A stretch of DNA of 64,000 nucleotides from contig NZ_LMOV01000001.1 in NCBI RefSeq assembly GCF_001424265.1, forward strand, positions 1,387-65,386. The letters run 5' to 3'. The stretch's first letter is position 1; every line of letters starts with the position of its first letter. Shown one piece after another: positions 23,950-33,238 of this stretch. The position numbers and the translations under genes were made by a program. A model generated the notes under the pieces. That model was not told the origin of the DNA. It saw nothing but the letters and a program-made list of their open reading frames with translations, and did not search any database. The stretch comes from Acidovorax sp. Leaf160 (GTDB lineage Bacteria > Pseudomonadota > Gammaproteobacteria > Burkholderiales > Burkholderiaceae_C).

Positions 23950-23964
23950 ATCGAAATTATCGAT
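23950..23964. promoter_or_regulatory. Palindromic operator candidate between LysR and pirin genes
   Basis: ATCGA-AATTA-TCGAT is a perfect inverted repeat of five bases with a five-base AT spacer. It fits the T-N11-A rule for LysR-type binding sites and lies 25 bp from the LysR start and 140 bp from the pirin start. Such placement is typical of an autoregulatory LysR site. Confidence 0.5.
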
Positions 23965-24104
23965 GATGCGAGCCGAAACCTTTCAGCCTGGAGCGGGATG
24001 CGAAAGCTGATACTTCTTTCATCGCAGCACGGCAACGCAGAAAAAAAGCCACTAACAGGCTCTGCGGCCAGTGTGAATTCTATCGATGAAGAAAGGACAA
24101 AACC

Positions 24105-24827
24105 ATGCTCGAGATCCGCAAGGCCCAACACCGCGGCAACGCCAACCACGGCTGGCTAAAGTCGCGCCACACGTTTTCCTTCGGTCACTACCGCGATGCG
24201 GAGCAGCAGGGCTTTTCCGATCTGCTGGTGATCAACGACGACCGCGTGGCACCGTCGCGGGGCTTCGGCACGCATGCGCACCGCGACATGGAAATCTTTT
24301 CTTATGTGCTGCAGGGCGCGCTGGAGCACAAGGACTCGATGGGCACCGGCTCGGTGATCGTGCCGGGGGACGTGCAGATGATGAGTGCCGGCAGCGGCGT
24401 GCAGCACAGCGAGTTCAACCATTCGGCCGACCAGGAAGTGCACTTCCTGCAGATCTGGATCGTGCCGAACCAGCGGGGCGCCGCGCCGCGCTATCAGCAG
24501 GTGCATTTCAGCGAGGCCGACAAGCGCGGCCGGCTGCGCCAGATCATCTCGCCCGAAGGGGCGGAGGGCGCGCTGGCGGTGCGGCAGGACGCGCGGGTCT
24601 ATGCCGGCCTGTTCGACGGGGAAGAAGCCGCCGATCTGGCGGTGGGGCCCCACCGCCATGTGTACGTGCACGTGGCCCGGGGCAGCGTGGAGGTGAACGG
24701 CGAGCGGCTGGACGCGGGTGACGGCGCGCGGGTGCGCAACGCGGGGCCGCTGCGGTTTGCCAACGGGCAGGACGCCGAGGTGCTGGTGTTCGATCTGCGC
24801 CCGAACGAGCTGCCTACCATGCCGTGA
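24105..24827 (+). CDS. Pirin family protein (bicupin)
   Basis: The 240-residue protein has the pirin N-terminal cupin with metal ligands in GFGTHAHRDMEIFSYVLQGA and QHSEFNHS, and a C-terminal cupin (HVYVHVARGSVEVNGERLDA). It resembles the short YhaK/YhhW-type pirins; some of these act as quercetin dioxygenases or redox-responsive proteins, and the substrate here is unknown. AGAAAGGA lies just before the ATG. It is divergent from a LysR gene and ends at a strong two-way terminator. Confidence 0.9.
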   Translation: MLEIRKAQHRGNANHGWLKSRHTFSFGHYRDAEQQGFSDLLVINDDRVAPSRGFGTHAHRDMEIFSYVLQGALEHKDSMGTGSVIVPGDVQMMSAGSGVQHSEFNHSADQEVHFLQIWIVPNQRGAAPRYQQVHFSEADKRGRLRQIISPEGAEGALAVRQDARVYAGLFDGEEAADLAVGPHRHVYVHVARGSVEVNGERLDAGDGARVRNAGPLRFANGQDAEVLVFDLRPNELPTMP

Positions 24828-24865
24828 TGCGCAGCCGCCGTGGCGGGCTCGGGCCCGCCCATGAC

Positions 24866-24906
24866 GAAGGGCCTGCCGTGCTGCGACGAGCACGTGCAGG
24901 CCCTTC
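24866..24906. terminator. Bidirectional terminator between pirin and dctM
   Basis: GAAGGGCCTGC (24866-24876) pairs with GCAGGCCCTTC (24896-24906). The stem extends inward with CGTGCT/AGCACG around a 6-nt loop, leaving one bulged base. On the plus strand it is followed by TTGTTTCT. The two flanking genes converge here, so the hairpin can serve both. Confidence 0.8.
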
Positions 24907-24927
24907 TTGTTTCTGCTTCTTGCGATC

Positions 24928-26208
24928 TCAGCCGTACAGCAGCCGCGCGGGCCAGATCACCAGCGCCGGGAAGGCCACCATCAGGAACATCATGGCGAAC
25001 TCGGCCAGCATGAAGGGCCAGACGCCGCGGATCACGTCGTCCATGCGGATGCGGGCCACGCCGGCGACCACGTTGAGCACCGTGCCCACCGGCGGGGTCA
25101 CCAGCCCGATGGAGTTGTTGATGATGAACAGCACGCCGAAGTAGATCGGGTCGATGCCGGCCGCCTTGACCACCGGCATCAGCACGGGCGTGAGAATCAG
25201 GATGGTGGGCGTCATGTCCATCGCGGTGCCGACCACGATCACCAGCAGCATGATCATCACCATCAGCAGCATGGGGCTGCCGATGAAGGGCTCCAGCAGC
25301 GTCACCACCTTGCCGGGCAGGTCGGCCACGGTGATGAGCCAGGCCGACACCAGCGCGGCGGCCACCAGGAACATCACCACGCCGGTGGTGCGCGCGGCCG
25401 TCACGAACACGCCGTAGATCTGCGAGGGTTTCAGTTCGCGGTAGATCACCACGGCCACGAAAAGCGAATACACCGCCGCCACCACGGCGGCTTCGGTGGG
25501 CGTGAAGACGCCGAAGCGCAGGCCCACCAGAATGATCAGCGGCAGCATCAAGGCCCAGCCGGCCTTGCGCAATGCGGTCCACACCTCGCCACGGGAGCGG
25601 CGCGGCGGCGGCACGATCTGTTCCTTGCGCACCAGCCACCACCAGGTGGCCCAGAGCGCGCCGGCGATGAGGATGCCGGGGAAGATGCCCGCCAGGAACA
25701 GCTTGCTGATCGACAGGTTGGCGGCCACGCCGAAGATCACGAAGCCGATGGAGGGCGGAATGATCGGGCCGATCACGCCAGCCGCGGCGATCAGGCCGCC
25801 GGAGCGCGCCTTGTCGTGGCCTGCGGCGACCATCATCGGGATCAGCAGGGCCGACAGCGCCGCCGCATCGGCCACCGCCGAGCCCGACAGCGCCGACAGC
25901 ACGCAGGCCGCGACGATGGCGACGTAGCCCAGCCCGCCGCGCACGTGGCCGACGAGCGTCAGCGCCAGATCGACGATGCGCCTGGACAGGCCCCCGGTGT
26001 TCATGATCTCGCCGGCCAGCATGAAGAAGGGCACGGCCAGCAGCGGGAAGCTGTCGGCGCCGTTAATCAGGTTCTGCGCCAGGATCTGCGCGTCGAACAT
26101 GTCGAGGTGCCACATCAGCGCGACGCCGCACAGCAGCAGCGAAAACGCGATCGGGATACCGATCGCCATGGCGCCCAGCAGGGAGAGGAGGAAGACGGCA
26201 ATGGTCAT
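24928..26208 (-). CDS. TRAP transporter large permease subunit (DctM)
   Basis: The 426-residue protein has about twelve hydrophobic segments and the DctM pattern: PLLAVPFFMLAGEIMNTGGL near residue 56, then SGSAVADAAALSALLIPMM, GPIIPPSIGFVIFG and NNSIGLVTPPVG. It is the sodium-coupled membrane channel of a TRAP uptake system. I chose ATG 26208 because it begins the first membrane helix (MTIAVFLLSLLG). It lies 17 bp after dctQ. The operon context (aldonate dehydratase, FAH protein) suggests a sugar acid substrate. Confidence 0.93.
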   Translation of the reverse strand: MTIAVFLLSLLGAMAIGIPIAFSLLLCGVALMWHLDMFDAQILAQNLINGADSFPLLAVPFFMLAGEIMNTGGLSRRIVDLALTLVGHVRGGLGYVAIVAACVLSALSGSAVADAAALSALLIPMMVAAGHDKARSGGLIAAAGVIGPIIPPSIGFVIFGVAANLSISKLFLAGIFPGILIAGALWATWWWLVRKEQIVPPPRRSRGEVWTALRKAGWALMLPLIILVGLRFGVFTPTEAAVVAAVYSLFVAVVIYRELKPSQIYGVFVTAARTTGVVMFLVAAALVSAWLITVADLPGKVVTLLEPFIGSPMLLMVMIMLLVIVVGTAMDMTPTILILTPVLMPVVKAAGIDPIYFGVLFIINNSIGLVTPPVGTVLNVVAGVARIRMDDVIRGVWPFMLAEFAMMFLMVAFPALVIWPARLLYG

Positions 26209-26225
26209 GGTGCGGCTTCCTCGGA

Positions 26226-26831
26226 TCAACGGGGGTTGTGGGTGGTGCCGGGGGCCGGCGCGCCGGTCTGCGCCGCCAGCCGGTCTTCTTCGGCCAGGCG
26301 CGCCTGCAGGGCTTCGAATTCCGCCGTCTCTTCCGAATCGGTGACCATCACCAGCGCGTCGCCACGCAGCTGGCCGCTCAGCACCCGCCACAGGTCGTAG
26401 AGCAGGAACACCGCCGCCGATACCGCGAACACGACGCCGACGAAGTAGAAGTACCCCATCGACCAGCCGGTGGTGGGCGCGGTCACGTCCATGTTCAGCC
26501 GGGTCTGCGCCCAACTGCCCGAGAAGATCAGCCAGCACACCCACAGCATCAGCACCTGGCCGACGACCACGCAGACCTTCTTGGCCCAGTCGGGCAGCCG
26601 GCCGACCAGCATGTCCACGCCCAGGTGGCCGTGGTTCTTCATCGCCACGATGGCGCCCAGAAACGTGAGCCACACAAACAGCCAGCGCGACACCTCTTCC
26701 GACACGGTGATGCCCGTGTTGAAGGCGTAGCGCAGCACGACGTTGCCGAACACCATCGCCACCATCACGGCCAGCGCAGCGGCCATGAGGAAGTCCAGCA
26801 TCCGGCAGTAACGATCCATCCACCGTTCCAT
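26226..26831 (-). CDS. TRAP transporter small permease subunit (DctQ)
   Basis: The 201-residue protein has four hydrophobic segments, with VFGNVVLRYAFNTGITVSEE and LFVWLTFLGAIVAMKNHGHL, the DctQ family signature. It bridges the binding protein and DctM in the inner membrane. A charged tail (about 160-201) extends past the last helix. It is encoded between an FAH-type enzyme and dctM on the same strand. The 111-bp gap upstream shows no firm promoter. Confidence 0.92.
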   Translation of the reverse strand: MERWMDRYCRMLDFLMAAALAVMVAMVFGNVVLRYAFNTGITVSEEVSRWLFVWLTFLGAIVAMKNHGHLGVDMLVGRLPDWAKKVCVVVGQVLMLWVCWLIFSGSWAQTRLNMDVTAPTTGWSMGYFYFVGVVFAVSAAVFLLYDLWRVLSGQLRGDALVMVTDSEETAEFEALQARLAEEDRLAAQTGAPAPGTTHNPR

Positions 26832-26942
26832 GGTTCTATCTCCTGATCGGCCTGCGCCGACCGTGTGTCGTTATCGATGGTTTCGAGGGGGTCGGTGGGC
26901 GGCAGCCGCCAGCGGGGCCGGCTGCACGCGCACCGGGGTCGG

Positions 26943-28157
26943 TCAGAGCGGGCGGCCGTCCAGCAGGCCGCGCGCGCCCATGTTGCTGATGAAGGCGCGC
27001 AGGCCGAACTGCCAGGGCGGCGCCGTCTCGCTGTGGGTGACGCGGTTGCACAGCGCGCCCAGCCGGGCGCTGCGGATGGTGACCTCGTCGCCCAGCTTGT
27101 GGGTGAAGCCGGCACCGGGCTCGCCCCGGTCCTCGATGGGAGCGAAGAGCGTGCCCAGGAACAGCATGAAGCCGTCGGGGTACTGGTGCGCGGCCAGGGT
27201 CTGCGCGACGATGTCCGCCGGGTCGCGGCTGATGCTGGACATGGTGTTGATGCCGCGCATGGTGAAGCCGTCGGTGCCGCGCACCTCCAGGTGCACCGTC
27301 TCGCGGCGCACGTCGTCCATGCCGAAGCTGGCGTCGAACAGGCGGATGAACGGGCCGATGGCGCAGGAGGCGTTGTTGTCCTTGGCCTTGCCCAGCAGCA
27401 GCGCGCTGCGGCCCTCGATGTCGCGCAGGTTCACGTCGTTGCCCAGCGTGGCGCCCACGATCTCGCCGCGCCCGTTGACGGCCAGCACCACCTCGGGCTC
27501 CGGGTTGTTCCAGGCCGAATCGGCGCGGATGCCGATCTCCTGGCCCGTGCCGACCGAGGACAGCACCGGCGCCTTGGTGAACACCTCGGCGTCGGGGCCG
27601 ATGCCCACTTCCAGGTACTGCGACCAGAGGTTCTGCTGCTGCAGCAGGGCTTTCAGCGCCATGGCCTGTTCGGAGCCCGGGCGGATGGCCGCCAGGTTGT
27701 CCCCGATCAGCGCCTGCACCTTGCCGCGCAGCTCCTGCGCGCGCGATGCGTCGCCGCGCGCCTGTTCCTCGATCACCCGCTCGACCATGCTGGCCGCGAA
27801 GGTCACGCCGGCCGCTTTCACCACCTGCAGGTCGCAGGGCGCCAGCAGCCAGGGCCGCGCGGCGTCGCGGTCGCCGAGCCGGCTGTTGTCCAGCAGTTCG
27901 GCGACCGAGCACAGGCGCTCGCCCTCCGCCTGGCGCGCCGCCTCGGCCGGCGCGTCGGCATCGAGCAGCGTGCTCATGGTCGGGAAGGCGCGGCTGATGT
28001 CGAACACGCCGCCTTCGCGCAGGGCCACCACCGCCGGGCCGCCTTGCGGGCCGGTCGTCCAGACCCGGGCGACCAGCGTGCCGGCCACGCCGTCTTCGGG
28101 CAGCAGGTCGTCGTTCTTGCCGCCGCCGTTGTTTACGTCGTTGTTGTTGTTCTGCAT
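26943..28157 (-). CDS. FAH family protein, 2-keto-3-deoxy-sugar-acid dehydratase type
   Basis: The 404-residue protein has the fumarylacetoacetate hydrolase fold in its C-terminal two thirds, with metal ligands in NNPEPEVVLAVNGRGEIVG and GNDVNLRDIEGRSALLLGKA. The long N-terminal domain and the motif QYPDGFMLFLGTLFAP place it with the COG3970-type FAH proteins, some of which dehydrate 2-keto-3-deoxy-pentonates to alpha-ketoglutarate semialdehyde. Its neighbour is an aldonate dehydratase that would make that substrate. Exact substrate and reaction are inference. The Asn-rich N-terminus is odd and may be a disordered tail. Confidence 0.78.
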   Translation of the reverse strand: MQNNNNDVNNGGGKNDDLLPEDGVAGTLVARVWTTGPQGGPAVVALREGGVFDISRAFPTMSTLLDADAPAEAARQAEGERLCSVAELLDNSRLGDRDAARPWLLAPCDLQVVKAAGVTFAASMVERVIEEQARGDASRAQELRGKVQALIGDNLAAIRPGSEQAMALKALLQQQNLWSQYLEVGIGPDAEVFTKAPVLSSVGTGQEIGIRADSAWNNPEPEVVLAVNGRGEIVGATLGNDVNLRDIEGRSALLLGKAKDNNASCAIGPFIRLFDASFGMDDVRRETVHLEVRGTDGFTMRGINTMSSISRDPADIVAQTLAAHQYPDGFMLFLGTLFAPIEDRGEPGAGFTHKLGDEVTIRSARLGALCNRVTHSETAPPWQFGLRAFISNMGARGLLDGRPL

Positions 28158-28208
28158 GCTTCTCGTCCTCGAAATGGGTTGATGCGGGCCGAAGGGGCGG
28201 CCCGGCGC

Positions 28209-29990
28209 TCAGTGGTTGTGGCGGGGTGTCTCTTCGGCGATGCGGCGGAACTGCAGCGCGAAGTCCAGCGTGGCGCCGTCCGCCAGCTGGCCGGTCTTCT
28301 CGCGGTAGAGCGCCTCCCAGGGCGAGCGGCTGGCGGGCACGGGCGGTGGTGGCAGCTCGCGGCGGCGGCGGGCGATTTCCTCTTCGGGAACCAGCGCGTT
28401 GCACCGGCCCTGCTTCAGGTCGATCAGGACCATGTCGCCGGTCTGCAGCCAGCTGAGGCCGCCGCCCGCCGCGCTTTCGGGCGAGGCGTTCAGGATCGAG
28501 GGGCTGTCGGCCGTGCCCGATTGCCGGCCGTCGCCCAGCGTGGGCAGCGCGCGGATGCCGCGCTGGATCAGCGCGTCGGGCGGCTGCATGTTGACCACCT
28601 CGGCCGAGCCGGGCCAGCCCAGCGGGCCGGCGCCGCGCATCACCAGGATGCAGTCCTCGTCGATGCCGAGCGCCGGGTCGTTGATGCGGGAGTGGTAGTC
28701 CTCGGCACCGTCGAAGACGATGGCTCGTGCCGTGAACACGCCCTCGTTGCCCGGCTGGCAGAGGTAGCGCGCGCGGAAGGCCTCGGAGATCACCGAGGTC
28801 TTCATGATCCCGAAGTCGAACAGGTTGCCCGACAGCACCAGGAAGCCGGCGTTTTCCATCAGCGGCTCGGCGAAGGGGCGGATCACCTCGCGGTCTTTCG
28901 CCTCGCGGCCTTGCAGGTTCTCGGCGATGCTGCGGCCCGTGACGCTGGCGCAATCGCCGTGCAGCCGGCCGGCCTGCAGCAGCTCCCACATCACTGCGGG
29001 CACGCCGCCGGCGCGGAAGAAGCGCTCGCCCAGGTACTTGCCGGCGGGCTGCATGTTGACCAGCAGCGGCAGGTCGTAGGCATGGTCCGTCCAGTCGCGC
29101 GGGTGCAGCTCCACGCCGGCATGCCGCGCCATGGCCTGGATGTGCACCTGCGCATTGCTGGAGCCGCCCGCGCAGCTGACCACCGCCAGCGCGTTGAGGA
29201 AGCTCTCGCGCGTCAGCACGCGCGAGGGGCGCAGGTCTTCATGCGCCATCTCGACGATGCGGCGGCCGGTGGCATAGGCCATCTGGCCGCGTTCGCGGTA
29301 GGGCGCGGGGATGGCGGCGCAGCCCGGCAGCGACAGGCCCAGCGCCTCGGCCACGGCGTTCATGGTGGAGGCCGTGCCCATGGTGTTGCAGTGGCCGGCC
29401 GAGGGCGCGCTGTCGCAGGCGCGCTGCAGAAATTCCTCTTCGTCGATCTCGCCGGCGGCCAGCATGCGGCGGCTGCGCCAGATCACGGTGCCCGAGCCCA
29501 CCAGTTCGTTGTCGTGCCAGCCGTCGAGCATCGGCCCGCCCGAGAGCACGATGGCGGGGATGTCCACGGTGGACGCCGCCATGATGCCGGCCGGCGTGGT
29601 CTTGTCGCAGCCGGTGGTCAGCACCACCGCGTCGATCGGGTAGCCGTAGAGGATCTCGACCAGGCCCAGGTAGGCCAGATTGCGGTCCAGCGCGGCGGAA
29701 GGGCGGCGGCAGTTCTCGAAGATCGGATGGACCGGGAATTCCAGCGGAATGCCGCCCGCGTCGCGGATGCCCTCGCGTACCCGGCGCGCCAGTTCGATGT
29801 GGATGCGGTTGCAGGGCGACAGGTCGCTGCCTGTCTGGGCGATGCCGATGATCGGGCGGCCCGAGCGCAGTTCCTCGGGCGTGAGCCCGTAGTTCATGAA
29901 GCGTTCGAGGTAGAGCGCGGTCATGTCGGATCGCGCCGGATCGGCGAACCAGTCGCGCGAGCGGAAGCGGCGGCCTTCGGGTGTTGTCAT
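28209..29990 (-). CDS. IlvD/Edd family aldonate dehydratase (L-arabinonate/xylonate type)
   Basis: The 593-residue protein has the family's iron-sulfur ligands: Cys60 (GSDLSPCNR), Cys128 (TTGCDKTTPAG) and Cys201 (SAPSAGHCNTMGTAS), plus the C-terminal GAGPLGWPGSAEVVNM with the likely catalytic serine. This spacing matches, from memory, the structurally known L-arabinonate dehydratase of Rhizobium (Cys59, 127, 200). The enzyme turns a sugar acid into its 2-keto-3-deoxy form. I chose ATG 29990 (MTTPEGRRFRSRDWF); a longer frame begins at 30026. It lies in an operon with TRAP transporter genes and an FAH-type dehydratase. Confidence 0.88.
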   Translation of the reverse strand: MTTPEGRRFRSRDWFADPARSDMTALYLERFMNYGLTPEELRSGRPIIGIAQTGSDLSPCNRIHIELARRVREGIRDAGGIPLEFPVHPIFENCRRPSAALDRNLAYLGLVEILYGYPIDAVVLTTGCDKTTPAGIMAASTVDIPAIVLSGGPMLDGWHDNELVGSGTVIWRSRRMLAAGEIDEEEFLQRACDSAPSAGHCNTMGTASTMNAVAEALGLSLPGCAAIPAPYRERGQMAYATGRRIVEMAHEDLRPSRVLTRESFLNALAVVSCAGGSSNAQVHIQAMARHAGVELHPRDWTDHAYDLPLLVNMQPAGKYLGERFFRAGGVPAVMWELLQAGRLHGDCASVTGRSIAENLQGREAKDREVIRPFAEPLMENAGFLVLSGNLFDFGIMKTSVISEAFRARYLCQPGNEGVFTARAIVFDGAEDYHSRINDPALGIDEDCILVMRGAGPLGWPGSAEVVNMQPPDALIQRGIRALPTLGDGRQSGTADSPSILNASPESAAGGGLSWLQTGDMVLIDLKQGRCNALVPEEEIARRRRELPPPPVPASRSPWEALYREKTGQLADGATLDFALQFRRIAEETPRHNH

Positions 29991-30090
29991 GTCGGTCTTG
30001 GAAAGAGGGCGTGCGGCGGCGCGCACCTGTGCACGGCGCAGCGTGCCGCCGTGGTGCGTCTGCCGCCGGAGAGGAGGGCGGATCGGGCGG

Positions 30091-31107
30091 TTACTTGCGA
30101 CGGGCCTTTTCCAGCTCGGCCATCATTTCGCGGGTGGTTTCCTCGCCGAATTCCTTGCTGTACTTGGCGACCACCGGCTGCAGCTTGTCACGCAGCTTGG
30201 CCTGCTCCGCGGCTGGCAGCTCAGTCACCTGCATGCCCAGCTTCTTCAGCTCGCCCAGGGCCTTGGCTTCCAGTTCGCGGATGGCCTTGCGCTCGAAGGC
30301 CGTGGCTTCCTTGGCGGCTTCCTGCACGATCTTCTGCTCCTCGGCAGACAGGCCGTCCCAGGTCTTCTTGGACATGAGGAACACCCAGGTGCTGTAGATG
30401 TGGCGCGACAGCACCAGGTTCTTCTGCACTTCGTAGAACTTGCTGGTCAGGATGGTCGCGGTCGGGTTCTCCTGGCCGTCCACCGCTTTTTGCTCCATCG
30501 CCGAATAGAGTTCGGTGAAGGGCATGGGCGTGGCGTTGGCGCCCAGGGCGTTGAAGCTGTCGATGAACAGCTGGTTCTGGATCACCCGCAGCTTCAGCCC
30601 GGAGAAGTCTTCCGCCTTGTTGATCGGGCGGCGCGAATTGGTGGTCTGGCGGAAGCCGTTCTCCCAGTAGCCCAGGCCGACCAGGCCCTTTTCGGGCAGC
30701 TTGGCCAGCAGCTTCTGGCCGAAGGCGCTGTCCAGCACCGCGTCGGCCTCGGCGCTGGTGTTGAACGTCAGCGGCAGGTTCAGCACGCCGAAGTCCTTGA
30801 CCACCGACACCAGCGTGGAGCTGTCGGGCACCGTCATCTCCAGCGTGCCGCCGCGCAGCGCGGAGATCATGGTCACGTCGTTGCCCAGCGTGCCGTTGGC
30901 GAACAGCTTGGCGCGCATCTTGCCGCCGCTCTTGGACGCCAGCACCTCACCGAAGTGGCGCGACGCCTGGGCCTGCGGATGGTCGTCGGTGATGCCGGTG
31001 CCGATCTTGAAAGTGTGTTCGCGCACCTGCGCGATGGCCGGTGCGGCCAGCATGGCGGCCAGCGAGGTGGCCAGCGCCAGGGTCTTGAATGCGGTGCGGA
31101 AAGTCAT
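30091..31107 (-). CDS. TRAP transporter substrate-binding protein (DctP)
   Basis: The 338-residue protein has a signal peptide (LALATSLAAMLAAPAIA, cleavage near residue 26) and the DctP fold: HPQAQASRHFGEVLASKSGG, LKLRVIQNQLFIDSFNALGA and PMPFTELYSAMEQKAVDGQE. The conserved arginine in LKLRV normally holds the carboxylate of the ligand. It is the first gene of the minus-strand operon dctP-dehydratase-FAH-dctQ-dctM and is divergent from a LysR gene. Confidence 0.93.
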   Translation of the reverse strand: MTFRTAFKTLALATSLAAMLAAPAIAQVREHTFKIGTGITDDHPQAQASRHFGEVLASKSGGKMRAKLFANGTLGNDVTMISALRGGTLEMTVPDSSTLVSVVKDFGVLNLPLTFNTSAEADAVLDSAFGQKLLAKLPEKGLVGLGYWENGFRQTTNSRRPINKAEDFSGLKLRVIQNQLFIDSFNALGANATPMPFTELYSAMEQKAVDGQENPTATILTSKFYEVQKNLVLSRHIYSTWVFLMSKKTWDGLSAEEQKIVQEAAKEATAFERKAIRELEAKALGELKKLGMQVTELPAAEQAKLRDKLQPVVAKYSKEFGEETTREMMAELEKARRK

Positions 31108-31225
31108 GGCTTGTCTCCTGAGTGTTTTTGGAAATGGCTAAAGGTGCAGACTAGGGGGCTGCGCCCGCAGCGTCCAATCAGTGTTTTTCCACCGGGCATT
31201 CCAAACCGTTATCGGTCCTCCAAAA

Positions 31226-32191
31226 ATGCAGGGCAAACCCTTATCCATCGCCACCGCGTGCAGCCGCCTGCGCTCGCGGCACCTCCAGTTCCTCGACATC
31301 CTCGGGCGCACGCGCAATCTGCGGGTGACGGCCGAGCAGATGCACGTCACCCAGCCAGCGGCCACCAAGATCCTCCTGGACCTGGAAGAGATCTTCGATG
31401 CGCGCCTCTTCGAGCGCCTGCCGCGCGAGATGCGCCCCACGGAGCTGGGCCTGTTCGCGCTGGGCTATGCGGCAACGGCCCTGGCAGGGCAGTCGCGCTT
31501 CGTGGACGAATTCAATGCGCTCAAGCAGGGCGGGCACGGCCAGCTGTCGATCGGCGCCATCTCCGGCTCGGCCGCGCGCCTGCTCACCACCGCCATCGCC
31601 GAGACGCAGCGGCGCCGCCCGCTGCTGGTGCTGAAGGTGCGCGAGCAGAGCAGCGACCAGCTCATCGCCTGGCTGGGCGAGCGCAAGATCGACCTGATGA
31701 TCGGCCGCTTCACCGACGAGGCGCAGCAGGCGCACTTCCAGTACGAGCGCCTGTCGGGCGAGACGCTGCAGGTGGTGGGCGGGCCGCACCATCCGCTGCG
31801 CGGCATCCAGGGGCTGGAGGCGGGGCGCCTGGCGCACTGGCCCTGGCTGCTCTATCCGGAATCGACCGCGCTGCGCAAGGTGTCCGACGACATCTTCCGC
31901 GCCATCGGCATGACGCCGACCTCGGGCGTGATGGAAACCCAGTCGTTCTTGTTCGCGCTGGAATCGCTGCGCATCACCGACATGCTGTCGCTGCAGCCCA
32001 GCGCGCTGGCCGAGCGGTATGTGGCCAAGGGGCTGCTGTCGTCCATCCAGGTGGACGTGCCCCGGGCGATGCCCGACTACGGCATGCTGGTGCGGCTGGG
32101 CGAGACGCCGACACCCGCCGCCCAGGCCTTCATGGCGGTGCTGCGCGACGTGGCGGAAGGCCGGGTGGAGGCCACGCCACGGCAGCGGTGA
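31226..32191 (+). CDS. LysR family regulator, divergent from the TRAP/dehydratase operon
   Basis: The 321-residue protein has an N-terminal HTH (LRSRHLQFLDILGRTRNLRV, TQPAATKILLDLEEIFDARL) and a LysR effector domain (GQLSIGAISGSAARLLTTAI). It resembles the GbpR/CatR-like sugar or aromatic acid regulators. I chose ATG 31226; an upstream ATG at 31181 would add 15 residues with no HTH character. The 118-bp gap to dctP is the likely shared control region. The gene ends 6 bp from the end of the next LysR gene on the other strand. Confidence 0.9.
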   Translation: MQGKPLSIATACSRLRSRHLQFLDILGRTRNLRVTAEQMHVTQPAATKILLDLEEIFDARLFERLPREMRPTELGLFALGYAATALAGQSRFVDEFNALKQGGHGQLSIGAISGSAARLLTTAIAETQRRRPLLVLKVREQSSDQLIAWLGERKIDLMIGRFTDEAQQAHFQYERLSGETLQVVGGPHHPLRGIQGLEAGRLAHWPWLLYPESTALRKVSDDIFRAIGMTPTSGVMETQSFLFALESLRITDMLSLQPSALAERYVAKGLLSSIQVDVPRAMPDYGMLVRLGETPTPAAQAFMAVLRDVAEGRVEATPRQR

Positions 32192-32197
32192 ATGGCG

Positions 32198-33145
32198 TCA
32201 GCCGGTGCCCTGCGGCTTGCCGGCCGCCCGGCGCAGGCACTGCACCAGCATCGCCGCCGCGGGCGTCAGCCGCGCGCCGCGCCGGGTGACGATGCCGAAG
32301 GCCTCGTGCCGCGAGCCGATGGCCAGCGGCAGCCGGCGCGCGATGCCGTGCTCCTCGCAGAACTCCATCGTCGCCGACGACATCAGCGCCACCAGGTGCA
32401 GGTCTTCCTTGAGCATCAGCATGGTCGCGAGCGACGAAGACGTCTCGATGGGGTAGGGCGGCAGCTCCAGCCCGGCCTCGCGGAATTCGCGCTCCAGCAG
32501 CTTGCGCAGGGGCATGTTGCCGGGGTAGAACACCCAGCGGCAGCGCGCCAGCTGCGCCAGCGTCACCCGGCGCGCCTTCGCCAGGGCATGGCGCGTGCCC
32601 ACGGCCACGGCCACCGCCTCGTCCATCAGCTCTTCATAGTCGAACTGCTCCACGTTGCTGGACACGGTGGTGCGGCCCACCGCCAGGTCGAGCCGGCCTT
32701 CGTTGATGGCGTTGAGCAGCTCCAGGCTGGTGCTTTCCCGGATCTCGATGGAGAGCGCGGGCTGGGTGCGCCGCAGCTCGGACACCGCCGCGATCAGCAC
32801 CGAATGCAGGGCGCCGGTGATGGCGCCCACCGCCACCCGGCCGCCGCTGCCGCGCAGCACGCCGTTCATTTCCTCGCGCAGGTGCTCCAGGTCGGCATCC
32901 ACCAGCCGGGCATGGCGAATGAGGCACTGGCCCAGCTCGTTGGGCCGCACGCCCTGCTGGGTGCGCACGAACAGCTCGGCGCCGAAGGTCGATTCGATCT
33001 CGCGCAGCGCCTTGGTCAGGCCCGGCTGCGTCATGCCCAGCCGCTCGGCCGCGCGGTGCAGGCTGCCGCATTCCTCCAGCGCCACCAGCAGGCCCAGCTG
33101 CCGGAACCGCAGGCGCGACGTGATCGAGGAGAGGCTGGGTATCAC
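32198..33145 (-). CDS. LysR family regulator, divergent from the FAH/SDR operon
   Basis: The 315-residue protein has an N-terminal HTH (FRQLGLLVALEECGSLHRAA, TQPGLTKALREIESTFGAEL) and the effector domain (GRVAVGAITGALHSVLIAAV). It starts with GTG 33145. It is the same type as the previous LysR protein and faces it tail to tail. Its start lies 93 bp from the FAH hydrolase gene on the opposite strand, which it presumably controls. Confidence 0.9.
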   Translation of the reverse strand: MIPSLSSITSRLRFRQLGLLVALEECGSLHRAAERLGMTQPGLTKALREIESTFGAELFVRTQQGVRPNELGQCLIRHARLVDADLEHLREEMNGVLRGSGGRVAVGAITGALHSVLIAAVSELRRTQPALSIEIRESTSLELLNAINEGRLDLAVGRTTVSSNVEQFDYEELMDEAVAVAVGTRHALAKARRVTLAQLARCRWVFYPGNMPLRKLLEREFREAGLELPPYPIETSSSLATMLMLKEDLHLVALMSSATMEFCEEHGIARRLPLAIGSRHEAFGIVTRRGARLTPAAAMLVQCLRRAAGKPQGTG

Positions 33146-33238
33146 GGTGATTCCTCGGGGCTATCACCCCATGCAAAGCTTTCACTATGCAGCAATCCGG
33201 GGGCGATCCAGAATTCGCCGCTCAAGGAGACACATTCG

